Source: Vanilla planifolia
Taxonomy: Eukaryota; Streptophyta; Magnoliopsida; Asparagales; Orchidaceae
Reading direction: 5' to 3'
Assembly (NCBI GenBank): GCA_023846275.1
Contig: CM043874.1
Location: 28,121,630-28,185,629 of the forward strand
DNA length: 64,000 nt
Shown here one piece after another: positions 15,401 through 26,470 of the stretch. The position numbers and the translations under genes were made by a program. Every line of letters begins with the position of its first letter. Position 1 is the stretch's first letter. A model generated the notes under the pieces. It saw nothing but the letters and a program-made list of their open reading frames with translations, did not search any database and was not told the DNA's origin.

Positions 15401-18400
15401 ATATCTGGTGGTAGTTTGGTCTAATGGTAAAATGAGGTTGATCTTGATAGTCTTTGTTGATGCTGGTAGTAGTTTTTCTGATTTTTTAAAGAACTAATTT
15501 AACATTAACAAGGTTAATGCTTTAGTTATTTCTTGTTAATGAAACATGGGTATGATGAGGAGATATAGATATGATACAATATAGATAATGATGGTACAAA
15601 AAACAAATATCATAAAAGAAGGATGTGAATATATCACAAAAGAAAACTAAAAAACATAAAAATTATTAAACATAAATATAATATTAAGAAATTTATTATA
15701 TTATTACATGAAATAAAGACCCATTTGATGATGATCTTGGTTTTTTTAGAAGGTGGACACATGAGTTCAAATCATTATATATCTCTGATGATCTACAAAT
15801 ATAAAATCCAAATTCCTTAAAAACAAGTCATTTTCATCAAACATATGATGGAAATATATGTTTAAAAATTTTATAATTATTCTAATATAAATATTCAATC
15901 AAGTTATCTTCTTTTTCTAATTTTGTTTTAACACCTACAAAATAACTTGTTTTAACTTATTTAATTGTGCTATTCAGCTTTCCATAAGGTGAAGGCATAG
16001 ACTAGAAGTATTTCATATGTAATACATAAGGCTAAGCCCATTTTTCTTATTTTTTTTTGAAATTAAATGTGCCATGCACATTGTACAAGTATCAAGGGAG
16101 CATTGGTAGGTGATAGATATCTATTTCTATTATGTGAGCATTAGAGAAGTATTAGATTGATATTTAGTATCAGTTGGCCTAAATACATTTGATATAATAC
16201 AGGTGAACCGTACTTAGTCCATTTGAATTTTTTTTTAATTCAAATGTGCCTTGCATATGACATGGTATATGACTATAGAAATGTATTGATATGAGACAAA
16301 TATCTAATTGAATTATGGAGCCCTAGAGAAGTGACTTAGTTTCATTATTTTTTGCATAATAAATTCTATTGTTATACAACTTTGGAGGGAACACTCTTTC
16401 ATCTCATTTGTTTAAATAGATATTGTTCCCTAAATTTAATTCAAGGCCAAATTCACCACATAATTCCTTTCATTAGAGTAGAAATTTCAAAGATTGCTTA
16501 AAGGAAAGCACCCTAACAGCAAGTAGAGCCATACTCAGTTTATTTGAATTTGTTTATTTAATTCACATATGCCATGCATATGACATGGCCTACGAGTATC
16601 TATAAAGTACTGGTATGAGATAAATATCTAATTGAATTATAGTAGCCCCAGAGAAGCAACTTGATTTCATTATTTTTTGCATAATACATTCTATAGTTAT
16701 ACAATTCCGGAGGGAACATTCTTTCATCTCATTCATTTAAATAGATATTGTTCCCTAAATTTAATTCAAGGCCAAATTCACCACATAATTCCTTTCCTTA
16801 GAGTAGAAATTTCAAAGATTGCTTAATGGAAAGCACCATAACAGCAAGCAGAGCCATACTCAATCTATTTGAATTTGTTTATTTAATTCGCATATGCCAT
16901 GCATATGACATTATGACATGGCATACGAGTATCGATAAAGCACTGGTATGAGATAAATATCTAATTGAATTATGGTAGCCCCGGCGAAGCAACTTGGTTT
17001 CATTATTTTTCGCATAAAACTTTCTATTGTTATACAACTCCAGAGGGAACATCCCTTCATCTCATTCATTTAAATTGATGTTGTTCCCTAAATTTAATTC
17101 AAGTCCAAATTCACAACATAATGCCTTTCATCAGAATAGAAATTTCAAACATTGCTTATGAAAAACAACCTAAAAGCAAGTAGTTGTAGTGTATAGTTGC
17201 CATATTAAACTGTTACTATCTGATGCTAATTCCAGTTTCCACTGGACTGCAATATTCAGTCCTTTGTCTTGTTGAGTTGTGCTGTGCTTTATTTCTTCAA
17301 TCACGAAGGCATACTGAACTATTTTTTCTATGGGTACTATCGCATGCAGGTACAAAATGCCTACATATTTGATGCTGATTATTTTCTAATGTTGATACAG
17401 CTCTTCTAGCTTTATTATTTTTATGGGGAAGTCATGCTCCTTGTTGGACTGGCTTTACTAATCTTTTTGTTATAACTGTATTGCCAAAGTTCCTTCTTTC
17501 TTCTCACAACATTTCATTTCATCAAATGTTTCTTTTTGGTAATCTCATCATTGTGTCATGTCTTTCTTTGTTTGTCTCTAATTTCTTCTTCTCAGTCCTT
17601 TTAGCATTTTTTACTGTTCCCTCCAGCTGCCAGTATTCTTTGTTATTATCTAGCGAGTATCATTTATTTCTTTGTTGTTGTCCTTTATTGCACATCCTTC
17701 TTTCACTTGTTTCGCTCTGCGGCTTACCTTTGCATAATAGAACAAAATTTAGGGTAGACAAAGTGCGGCATGACTAAGCTTTTGTGTCTGGACTTTACTG
17801 CATTGCCTACTGTACCTTTCATGCGTAATATTTTTGCTGCCACTGTATGATTTATTTAAATTTCTGTTTTATGACTTCTAAACACTGCCGTTGTTGTGTA
17901 CTTTTTGTTTATTAAATTTGTCTTCTGTCATTTAATCCTCATTAGAATATCTATTCAAGACAAAGATTATATCAATTGCTAATTAGCTATGTTGTTGTTC
18001 TGGAAATTTAAGGGTGGCACAAAGAAGTTCACGTGGAATGAAATCCACTAGTGAAGGCTCGAATGAGGCTCTCTTTAGCGAAAGTATGCATTTGGACAAG
18101 CATGATGAGGACAACGAACAAGCAAAATGTGTGATGGAAGGAAACCAGGCCCTAGAATTGTCACATTCTAATACTGCTAAAACAACTAAGGAGTTGAGCA
18201 TGGAGCCCAAAGATGTTGAGCATGATGACAGGCTTACTCTTGGTGACAGTCATGAAGGGGATGGTGAGGAAGCTTCAGATTTTAGAGTATCAAGCGAAGC
18301 TGAAGGTGATGATACCTTGAATCATTCTGCAAACAATAAAGATGCGAGTACATACCTGCAACAATTAGATGCTCAGAATAATGGTGATCGTGATGATTCA

Positions 18401-21400
18401 AAATTTACACAAAGTGATAATAGTCTAGCAAGATCAGAAAACAGTATGGCCTATCAAAAGAGACATGAAAGTGGTGAAGAAGTTCTGCAAGTTCGTTCAT
18501 CTAAGCATGTGGGAGATTTTCATAAGCATCGTGAAGAAAATGTTCGTACACGAAGAGATAATTATGACAGAGATGGCAGACGAAAGATTGACCAAAACAA
18601 GTCTAGAGCAAAGGAAGTTGTGCATCCATCTTATGCACATAAAGATTTGGATTCTGGTTCTGGACATACTCTTCGAGGTAGGATTGAAGGTTTTGGGAGG
18701 GAAGTTGACTTCTCACTTGGTGGTCGGCGGAGGAGAGATGACGAAAACCATGCTAGAAAAGTAAAGGATGAAGATGTTAGGAGGGGACGCAATGACGATG
18801 CAAGGCCAAGGGAGAGGAGCAAGCTTAGATTGACTGACAGGAATGAAAATATTGAGGACCATACAAAAAAACGAGTAGATGATGGAGATTGGAGATTACA
18901 TGGCAGGGATGGTGGCCTTCGGCCCAGGGAAAGGGATGAAGTGGTGATGAATCGTCGAGAAAACCTTGAGGATGGCCAAATGAAGCGAAAAAGGGATGCT
19001 GAAGTTGCTAGGAGGGAGAAAGCTAACAAGGATGATTCTCTGCATGGTTACAGGGCAAGGGAAGGTGCCAGTCGAAAGATAAAGGAAAGGGATGATATTG
19101 TGGATTTAAGGAAGAGGGAGGATGATGCTAGAACAAAGAGCATCTCTGAGGATCGCCACTCTAGTAAGCATAAGGATGACAATTGGTATCAGAGAGATAG
19201 AGAAGACCGACAGCGGTTCAAGTTATCTCATGATGATACACATGCTCTCCGTGAAAGAGAAGACAGACCAATAGCTGCAAGAGGTGGACGTCCCATAGAA
19301 GAGAAGGCATTGTCTGGCAATGGAAGGAGAAAGGAAGATTTAAAAGGGGCAGTACTTGATAAAGACTATCACCATAAAGATAGAAGGCGACACAATGAGC
19401 AGTCAAAGAGAGGTGATCGAACTAGAGAAGAGAACGAGTTACCAAACAAAGTTCATGAAAGTCATACACAGGAGAAACGACTTAATGCTGCAGAGAAAAG
19501 CACAAGACGTGAAAGGTCAAGGGCTCGTATTGATCGTGCTTCGGGTGCTTTTGATGGACAACAAGTGAAAAAGGAAAAGAATGCTGAAAATGTCAGAAAA
19601 GCCAAGGAAGGTGAACCTGTTGGCCAAAATACAGAATTATCTGGCAAGAGAAAGCACGAAGACCATAGCACTAACAGCACTGAGGTAATTTATGTGCACC
19701 GTGATGACTTGGGAGAAATGATCAGAAACCAAGCAAATGTTCCCATGTGACAAATGAAGATCATGAAATATTTCCTGAGATAGAATAGAATTCATGAAGT
19801 TTGCATTTTGGAAAGCACTTGAAATAATTGCACCACATTTTCATTTAACTTGCAGCAATTTTCTTAATGTGGTATAGATTTAATTCAGCATTTCACCATT
19901 TTAGGACTTATTTACAATTTGATAGTACTGAAACGTAGTTTTACAACCATGTTTATACAAAATGAAAATAAAATCTTACCCAGAGTCCCTCAATAAAATT
20001 CATTAATCCTTGCTGAAAGATATCACTGATTGTACCTAATCCATGGGGGAGATATTATTTCCACTGATTTACCCTTGGCCACTCACTGTAAGTCAATGCT
20101 AAATATATTCGCTATAAAATAAATTTGGAAATAGGATTAAGGGCAAGTGGAAAGAAAAAGCTGCTTGTTGAAACATTATTGATAATTATGAGAGAGCAAA
20201 CTTTCTCTGAACTTTTTGCTATGTGAGAGTTTGGCTATACGTTTCATTCATTCTCAGCCTGTTATGAAGGAATATTTCCATTTCTGTGACTATCAAAATA
20301 GAACTAAATTTCACATTTACTCTAGCTTGGAATGTGTTAGAAGTTGCATGTTTTTTTTTTTTTTTCCTAGTTCTGCTGTTAGATTGCCAGTACTCTTCCA
20401 TATTGATCATGGACCCTTCAATCATTTTAAAGAAGAGGTGCTTATATATGTATATATAAACAGGACCAAGTCAAAGGTCCGAAACTTGAATGGCATCTGA
20501 CATGTGAAATGCAATGGGGCATGCATCCATTACTTGGCTTCACATTTGGTTATAGAGCATTTTATTGACCCATCAGCATGGAAACCCTTGTATTTTTTTT
20601 TTTTTTTTTTTTGAATTTTCAGATATGCATTTCGAAAAGAAACCTTTGTTCTGGACAGCTGTGACTTCAAGGTAAACAGGTTTGAGGAAAGGAATACTAT
20701 ATACAATTATTTTGCATTGTGAAAACTAAATTAGAGTTTTTGTTCCATATTATCATGACGATGTTTTGCAAGACTAAAAATTCTTATTTAGTGTAATTAG
20801 ATTGGTAATATTTCATGGTTGAGTTGCTTCATGCAATTTTTTTTCATCAATTATTTCTTAAAGAGTGGAAGTTCTTTCAGACATCCTACCTTCTTGATTC
20901 ATCTTAACGTTTTGTTGTCCATACAGCTGAACCGTAGAGGTTCTGTTGAACAAGAAAGCAACAATCGTTCTGCTGCAGGAGGCAAGGTAGTACATGGAGA
21001 TGCAGAGCAATTTGAGGACCCCCCACTGTCAGCTGCAAAACATAGAGAAGAAGATCATGCCTCATGCGACGAAAGTCAAGAATCCAGACGAGGTCGGTCA
21101 AAGTTGGAGCGGTGGTCCAGCCACAAAGAGAGAGACTACAGCACCATTGACAACACCATCCAACCTCCCTCTGTTATCAGGGAAATTGACATCCCTCAAG
21201 GTGAGGCCATTGAAGCAGACAAGGCTGAAACTACCAAAGCTGATGGCACTGAAACGATTGCTGATGCGCTTCAAGTTGCTGATAAGTTTGTAGAGGAGCG
21301 AGATCGCCACTTGGATACTGTTGCTAAGCTTAGAATGCGAAGTGAGCGGTTTAAGCTTCCCATGCCTGGTGAAAAGGATAAGGATATTGTGGGTAATAAG

Positions 21401-21520
21401 AAGTTGGAGAACGAACCATCGACAGTTTTCCATGGTGAAGCTGCTTTTCATATTGCTGCTTCTGAGAAGGATATCAAGATTGAGCGTCCAGCTCGAAAAA
21501 GGAAGTGGACTGGTAGCTAA
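480..21520 (+). CDS. FIP1: FIP1[V]-like polyadenylation factor (Fip1 family), nine exons
   Basis: Plant homologue of Fip1, a nuclear subunit of the cleavage and polyadenylation specificity factor that ties poly(A) polymerase and RNA to the 3'-end complex. Exons: 480-1373, 2870-3123, 3425-3551, 3636-3704, 4015-4164, 4338-4439, 4559-4887, 18013-19684, 20927-21520. All introns are GT-AG, frame holds throughout, and the total is 4191 nt (1396 aa). Residues 1-300 are acidic and open with MEEDDDFGDLYTDVL, typical of plant FIP1. An acidic WDSDSDDDLQIVLN motif lies near 189-202. The Fip1 domain spans about 384-425 (FDIDIESFEEKPWRYPG, then DFFNFG and ENWKEYCKQ). Exon 6/7 encodes the conserved SVIEIVLQD. 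Exon 8 is a long charged Arg/Asp/Glu-rich region. The last exon has RRGRSKLERWSSHKERD and HLDTVAKLRMRSERFKLP and ends in a basic KRKW tail, as in plant FIP1[V]. The protein is somewhat longer than my recollection of the Arabidopsis one (about 1200 aa). The start is the first ATG in good context (tctccATGGAGG). Exon 8 also reads through its donor to a stop at 19748-19750, so intron retention would give a shorter protein. Confidence 0.93.
5150..5272. repeat. 23-bp minisatellite, about 4-5 copies
   Basis: A unit made of alternating TATATATGC and CTGCATATATGC blocks recurs with 23-base spacing (starts near 5198, 5221 and 5244), with degenerate copies on both sides. Each unit contains the palindrome GCATATATGC, so the array can form hairpins on either strand. 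It gives open frames on both strands that are only repeat translation, rich in Tyr, Ile, Met and Ala. It lies in FIP1 intron 7. Confidence 0.85.
5570..5739. repeat. Two tandem copies of an ~86-bp unit
   Basis: The segment starting agattagagaactcatg at 5570 recurs at 5656 with few differences, both copies running to a shared gttaagtc end. This is a simple local duplication inside intron 7. The flanking sequence is not recognised. Confidence 0.85.
5740..7780. other. Intron sequence with no recognised feature
   Basis: AT-rich sequence without a credible ORF. The part from about 6900 to 7450 has the look of retrotransposon LTR or leader sequence, but I could not match it to another copy in the window. 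Confidence 0.3.
7780..8500 (-). mobile_element. Copia-type gag relic (fossil)
   Basis: On the - strand, short stretches resemble the gag protein of Ty1/copia elements. One is a zinc-knuckle-like region near 7870-7960 with a CLGHVAFC segment; another, further upstream in the element near 8340-8440, is a weak match to the UBN2-type gag. It is badly broken, with many interruptions, and looks old. The matches are short, so the call is tentative. Confidence 0.35.
8500..10640. other. AT-rich intron sequence, nothing firmly recognised
   Basis: No host gene is visible. It may include the remaining parts of the Copia relic to its left. The 65-codon ORF at 9233-9430 has no recognisable domain and is probably chance. 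Confidence 0.3.
10650..14150 (-). mobile_element. Broken Ty1/copia element with two LTR copies (fossil)
   Basis: Two direct repeats, about 10650-11230 and 12780-14150, share long runs such as tgagagcttgaagaagagag-like segments and an AT-rich tail, and are read as LTRs. The right copy holds about 0.8 kb of extra sequence (about 13200-13990). Between them, on the - strand, are parts of a Copia polyprotein: the end of the reverse transcriptase (KLDKDEKGK and a Y..MI.SLL block near 11690-11990) and the RNase H tail near 11290-11480. It is clearly broken, with many interruptions, and diverged LTRs suggest an old insertion. It lies inside FIP1 intron 7, antisense to the gene. Confidence 0.75.
14160..16020. 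other. Intron sequence, no gene recognised
   Basis: Mixed sequence between the Copia element and the 323-bp array. The part at 14400-15550 is less AT-rich and may be original intron sequence. I see no conserved coding or RNA signature. Confidence 0.35.
16211..17184. repeat. Tandem array: three copies of a ~323-bp unit
   Basis: Copies start near 16212, 16533 and 16858 (spacings 321 and 325 bases). Each has the same order of landmarks: a tatttgaattt start, ATGCATATGACAT, AAATATCTAATTGAATTAT, TTTCATTATTTTT, GAGGGAACA, TTGTTCCCTAAATTTAATTC and a terminal aacagcaag. Copies 2 and 3 are more alike than either is to copy 1. A degenerate partial copy seems to precede the array at about 16030-16200. 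No ORF or transposon protein is present. It sits in the last part of FIP1 intron 7. Confidence 0.88.
20623..20671 (+). other. Possible 49-nt cassette exon in FIP1 intron 8
   Basis: A long T-run is followed by ttttcAG at 20621-20622, a 49-base block, and GTAAAC at 20672. Together these look like a plant exon with a strong polypyrimidine tract. Inclusion after exon 8 would shift frame (49 is not a multiple of 3) and reach a stop within the insert, giving a shortened product or nonsense-mediated decay. It is predicted only from splice signals. Confidence 0.25.
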
Positions 21521-22100
21521 CAAGCAGGTATAATAGTTGTCTTGGAATGACATTTTCTTGAGATTTCTAGCCCATACTCCAGGCGTAGGTTAGCAGTCTC
21601 CAGGTGTTGCTGCTGCGTCATGCTCCTCTGTTCTGAAGTAATCCACATTGGCAGCTCGTAGTGCGTGCTTTTAGTTTAGACCTTGTATACTATGAGGCAA
21701 TGCCCCTCTGTTACTTTCCAAGTTTTCATTTGGCCAATGGGCACCTTTGTAATGCACAGAAAATTAATTTGCTGAACTCATACAGGTTTCAGTGAGAGTA
21801 GAAAGTAAGCCAGGCATGGCTTAGCACGGTTTAGGCAAACCTACCACCAGTTAGTTGGTCTGAAGGTGTCTCTTGATTGCTGTGAAGAACCACATCTGCC
21901 TCCATGATTCTTCTGCTACCCCGCTGTGCTTTATGGCCTAATTGCCATTTCTTATGCTTTTTCCTTAACGTTTTGCTTAACAAGTTTCATGAAATGGAGA
22001 CTACCGGAGAATGGTAAACGGCTACTGCTTTCATGGGATTGCAAAGCACTCCTTTATGAAGGGCTGTTTGTTTATATGAAGGTAGATTAAGTGACATGTA
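21521..22100 (+). other. FIP1 3' UTR and downstream flank
   Basis: The sequence after the stop codon is T-rich with typical plant 3' UTR character. Candidate near-upstream elements are AT-rich motifs around 21700-21790. I cannot place the cleavage site. Confidence 0.4.
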
Positions 22101-22575
22101 TGACTAAATTCATGAAGTGGTAAAATTGGATATGAGATGCATCATTTACGACCATATTTGGTGCTCGTGTGTAGTATTTATTTCTCTTGGCGCATATGTC
22201 CGCAAGAATTGTTGGGCAATTCGCCTAAATGCCTAAGCAAAATGATATCTCTTCTGCTTCATATATGTTTTACAATCATTGAATTAGACGATGGGGCGTG
22301 GACTCCAGGTAGAGATTTCTTGATCGTCAGTTTATATGAACAGTCCCACCGCATTCGAGCAGCACGCAAGATGGGGTCTAAAGCTCGCCCGGCACGCGCC
22401 GACACGAGACTGTCTGCTTCTGTCTTCTGCGCCTCGTCAGCCAACAGATTCGTCCAACTCGTTGCCCCCGAGCCCACAGAATCGTTGGTCTATGCCATAT
22501 AAACTGTGGGGGATTACCATCGCTTTCCAAACCCAATACCTCGGCTGCTCCAACATCTCTCTCTTTGTGGAGCTC

Positions 22576-22583
22576 TATAAAAA
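22576..22583 (+). promoter_or_regulatory. TATA-like box upstream of a small ORF
   Basis: TATAAAAA lies about 40 bases before an ATG in good context (aagATGGCT) and inside a locally GC-rich patch, the arrangement of a compact plant core promoter. Whether it is used is unknown. Confidence 0.3.
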
Positions 22584-22616
22584 GCAAGCAATTCCTTCCT
22601 GCTTGCCAACAAGAAG

Positions 22617-22820
22617 ATGGCTCCAACAGCGGCAATGCTATTTTTCTGTTACCAGAGGTGGAAGCCATGCCTGCCTTCTTCTCTTTCCATTTGTTACAGC
22701 AATCATGGCGGCAGCGAGTCTATGTTTTTTCACTTCAGAATGGTTTCCTTCATCTGCCCGACTCTGCCTGAGAATGCCGCGGAGAGGGTAGAAGCTGCCG
22801 AGAAAAGACGCAGGCGTTGA
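22617..22820 (+). CDS. Candidate 67-aa small protein, unknown
   Basis: A single open frame runs from ATGGCTCCAACAGCGGC to TGA. It encodes a basic protein with a hydrophobic N-terminal third, several cysteines and an RRRR C-terminus. I recognise no family. Support is limited to the TATA-like box before it, the favourable start context and the GC rise over about 22340-22820. Overlapping frames are also open here, so this may be chance or the remnant of a gene cut off by the LINE relic downstream. Confidence 0.22.
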   Translation: MAPTAAMLFFCYQRWKPCLPSSLSICYSNHGGSESMFFHFRMVSFICPTLPENAAERVEAAEKRRRR

Positions 22821-23099
22821 ACTAAAGTTCGATGATTCGAGGGACAACTGCGGCGATGCTATAACTCAGCCAGTTCTTACTTCATTTCCCCCCTATGCTC
22901 CTCTCTGCTTGCCCCTGCCTCGCTGTTTGTTTTTCTTCGATTTGTAATGGCAATTATGTATATGCTTTTTTTTTTAATTCCTTCTTGTTAGTCGTCATAT
23001 TAATTAACTTCGCTTTTACGAAGAAACAAGAATCATTCCCTACAACAGAATCCTCCTGGCCATACGTGTTCAAAGTTCTTTACAAATTTCTGGAAAATG

Positions 23100-24560
23100 A
23101 TTAACGAGGATTACACCAAAGCAATTTTCTATCAATTGTCATCGTGCAAAATGCCTCGTGAGCTCTAAAGAAAGGTGATCGTTCTACTTTCTAAGTTGAA
23201 GATTGCTACTCGCATATTTGATTACAAGCCTACCTCACTGTGTAACTCTATGTATTTAGTAGTAGAAAAATTTTTTGCAAGTCAACTCGAAAGCATTGCA
23301 CCTGTGGTTTTTTCACAAAGCGCTATTCCCATTCATGAAAAGGGAGAACTCTAGACGATAATGTGCACCTTTGTTATAGAAATTTAGATCCAAATCTTTC
23401 CCAAAACCATTTCGCGCCTAGATAGAAATCTTCAAAGCATTCAATTCGATGAACAGGAAACATTTATTCTTTCTGCTGTAAGACAAGGGCTTCCCAACCA
23501 AATACTATCGCTAGATTCAGATGCGCATCTTTGATGTTCACTTCTCTGGTAATGTCAATGTAACTCTCGAGGGATTCTTCAATTCAATTTCTGGGCTACG
23601 CTAGTGCTGCTCTCTTTCGTCTCTCCTCTTTAGCGCTATAATGAACGCAATTTTAGTTGATCTTGATTGTTGCATGGTCAATTGTTAATTTTCAACTACT
23701 TACACCAAGGGCCTCCCATTTCAAACTTCTTCTTCAAGGGTGAACTAATTATCTATGGGAAGGCTAGCCTTGATTACATCCATATACTTGGTGATACCTT
23801 TGACAAACTACAATTGAGCTATAGTAGAGCAAAGAGAAGAGCTTTGTTTTCCCCAAAGGTCACAAACAATACTATTCCCACAACCATCCAGGGAATCCCA
23901 GTAAAAAACCACTCATCATATAGTTGGGCATCCAATTGTCATCCTCTTGAATCTTCTTTTGTTGATTCTATTCTTAGCTTCCTCAACATTCATAGTAAGC
24001 TTTGCTCCTAGATGACTTGGCTACACTCTATGGCATACAAGATTCAACTTATTCAAATGGTTATATCAGCCATCCATCAGTTCTGTTGCTAGGAATTCGC
24101 CCTTCACAAGGGGTTATTAAAACAGTCCATTGGATTTGTGGGCAATTCATCTTTCACAATTGCCTTGATAAGTAATGGACCATGATGTTCTCGATGGACA
24201 TCACCTCGCCAAAGCATTTAGGAGGTTATGGTGGCCTGTACATTTGTCCTCAACAACAACAACAAGGTGAACTCCATCAAAGCAGGCTGGGGAGTCTTTA
24301 CCTTCAACTATCTTAAGATTGCTTGGGCTTACTCAAGAATCTCAAGCGCTACGACATATGGAACTATTCGGTTAGCTTTTGCTCAACTTCCTGGAAAGCT
24401 GTTCTTGCCCAAAGGGAAAAACTGCTCCAATTCAAGACTTTCATAAACTTCAAAATGAAACAAATCATTGTTTCCTTGATGCCCAACCAGCCTATTTTGG
24501 ATTATACCCAATTCGTTTGTTTTGAGGGATGCAAGCTGAGATAATAGCATTTTCTTTTGG
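23100..24560 (+). mobile_element. LINE (L1-type) reverse transcriptase relic
   Basis: In changing frames the + strand encodes blocks of a plant L1-like reverse transcriptase. They include DYKPTSLCNS near 23219 (family: DYRPISLCN), a F..MNRKHLF block near 23440, and IIYGKASLDYI with a following SPKV block (ORF 23667-24011). A tail resembling the non-LTR C-terminal part follows to about 24540. The catalytic FADD motif is replaced by FKGE near 23736, and several stops and frameshifts separate the blocks. The endonuclease part is not seen, so it is a 5'-truncated dead copy. Confidence 0.75.
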
Positions 24561-24631
24561 AAGGCTTACCACAAGCGTTTTAAAACTAATGAAAGATTCT
24601 CCATGCTTGGTCTCAAAGTGTAATTCCTTAT

Positions 24632-25280
24632 CCAACCCACCAATAAAATAAATCCTATAATAGATTTGAAAATATAAAATATTGGGTCACAACAGAATAT
24701 GCAGAATAAAATTTGAAGATATAACTCAAAAGTAGATAAGAGTGACAACAAAATCATCACAAAATCTTAAATGATAGATAACATAATAAAAAATTGAATA
24801 TATAATCATACATAATATATCTCAATTGACAAAAGTTTAACAAAAATTACAATAATATTCTTATATAACACTAGTTAAAAAGATACAAATATAACTATCT
24901 CATACAAAGATTTTCAAAGAGATAAAAAAAAAACTCTCTTCATTTCTCTTTGTTCTATGTCACAAGTTATTAGAGACCTCAGCTCTATGCGAGTTTATAT
25001 CTTGACTTGTAATTTAAGTATATGATGAGCATAAAATGCTTAGTAAACCAAGAAATAATTATAAGAAAATACAAAAAAATAAATTATAGTAAGTAGCACA
25101 TAGGCAAAAGAGACAATAATATCAAGAAATGCATGACTTCATAGATGTACGTATAATGTGTCAGAATAATCACATATATGCTTATATGTATTACGCTTAT
25201 ATATATATATTTCTCATGTAATACTCACACAATATAGAACTCATATTATAGTACATCTCTTTATTTCATATATTGTTTAC
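24632..25280 (-). mobile_element. LTR fragment related to E2 (fossil)
   Basis: This segment aligns along its length with the start of the E2 LTR at about 49575-50200: shared gtcacaa..gaataaaattt, ataactatctcata, tatgtcacaag and gagtttat landmarks in the same order and orientation. No internal coding part accompanies it. It is diverged, so probably old. Confidence 0.65.
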
Positions 25281-25675
25281 TTAATCTTGATTTTGTGATC
25301 ATCACCTCAAATGGTACAATAAATCTTCTATAATAGATTCAAGCCAATTTGATCTTATAAAAAGATGAAAAAGTAAAACCACATTTCTTTAAATAGCCCT
25401 TTATAATTGCAACTTATTAATTCAAAAGAAATTAACTTCTAAATAGGCTAGTTGACAAGTGAATACATTATGGCTTTCTTGCTCAAAGCATTTTTAACCA
25501 TATTGACTTTTCTTACATAATAATTAATTTTTAAATCATAATTCTTGATAAATTTTAGGTGCCTTTTTTATGTCTGATTTAATTCTTTTTTATTAAAAAG
25601 GTAATCTTGGATGGTCTATGAATATTTCACATTCATATAATATTAATAACTCTTTCATAATTTTAGAGAAAATAT

Positions 25676-26465
25676 GTTGTAGGATAAATAAAATTTTTTA
25701 CCAAGATTTGATTTGAAATTTACAACACAAAGAGATGCTTAATAAAAAAATAGGAGATGTTAAATAATATTATATATTAATTAGTACTAAGTAACATATG
25801 TGATATTTTAGACTAAAGTTGTAGTATAAATTATTTAATGAAATAGATGATAACATGTTAAACTTTAAGTACAAAGTCCTATTGAGCAGTTTTGTCACAT
25901 CTAATGTCACAGATAAAAAATAGAGAGTTAAAAATAAATTCTATATGAAATACTTTAATAGTTGAAAGCGTAATATTAAATCTTATTTATTTTAATTTGT
26001 AATTTTAATTTTTTCTAAGTTCTTTAGAATTTCTAAGAAATTGATTATTTTGTTCAATCTTTTTTGCTTTCTTTCATCAAACATCATCTTTTTTTGCTTT
26101 CTTTCATCAATCATCATTTTTTTAACTTCTTATTATCTAAAACTCTTTCTTTTTTCTTGATTTTTTTTTGTTTTGTTCTAATCCCCCAATTTTCTCTCTA
26201 ATTTAATATTTTTTTTAATTTGAAAATTTCAAATAACGAGATAAGAGAAATGAATTAAAAAATTCCTCTTTTAGTTTTATTTATTATTATATATATTATT
26301 TATGTATTATATTTATTTATTATTTTTTTAATATTTTATTTATATTTTACATATGTATATTTCATACATGAATAATGAATATTCTATATAATCAATATAA
26401 ATATAACTCTTAAGCATATTCTTTTCTCTAAAGTATTAAAGTATAATATCTCAACTAGAAATAGA
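25676..26465 (-). mobile_element. LTR fragment related to E1, with low-complexity tail (fossil)
   Basis: From 25676 (tgtaggataaat) to about 25960 it matches the start of the right E1 LTR at 43073-43360, including acatatgtgat, agtacaaagt-like and ttttgtcacat landmarks. The remainder to 26465 is T-rich, with a 32-bp near-perfect duplication (tgctttctttcatcaa unit) near 26065-26120. No coding part is present. Confidence 0.55.
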
Positions 26466-26470
26466 TAAAT
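26466..26470. repeat. Target-site duplication, left copy (TAAAT)
   Basis: Five bases directly before the solo LTR; identical to the five bases directly after it. Confidence 0.88.

Larger units (their letters stand above)
4888..18012 (+). other. FIP1 intron 7, about 13.1 kb, filled with transposon relics
   Basis: The donor is GTATGC after a codon split at phase 2 (ag|g), and the acceptor is tttaAG at 18011-18012. The codon is completed on exon 8 and the frame is kept. The other introns are 84 to about 1500 nt, so this one is roughly ten times larger. It contains a minisatellite, an 86-bp duplication, Copia relics and a 323-bp tandem array, listed separately. Parts with no recognised content are about 5740-7780, 8500-10640, 14160-16020 and 17190-18010; the short ORFs there look like chance. 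Confidence 0.85.

Noticed and set aside
18465-19680. Several ORFs of 62-132 codons overlapping FIP1 exon 8 in other frames
   Set aside because: Exon 8 has a biased, purine-rich Arg/Asp/Glu composition that leaves other frames open. None has a recognisable domain, and the FIP1 frame is continuous with conserved flanking exons.
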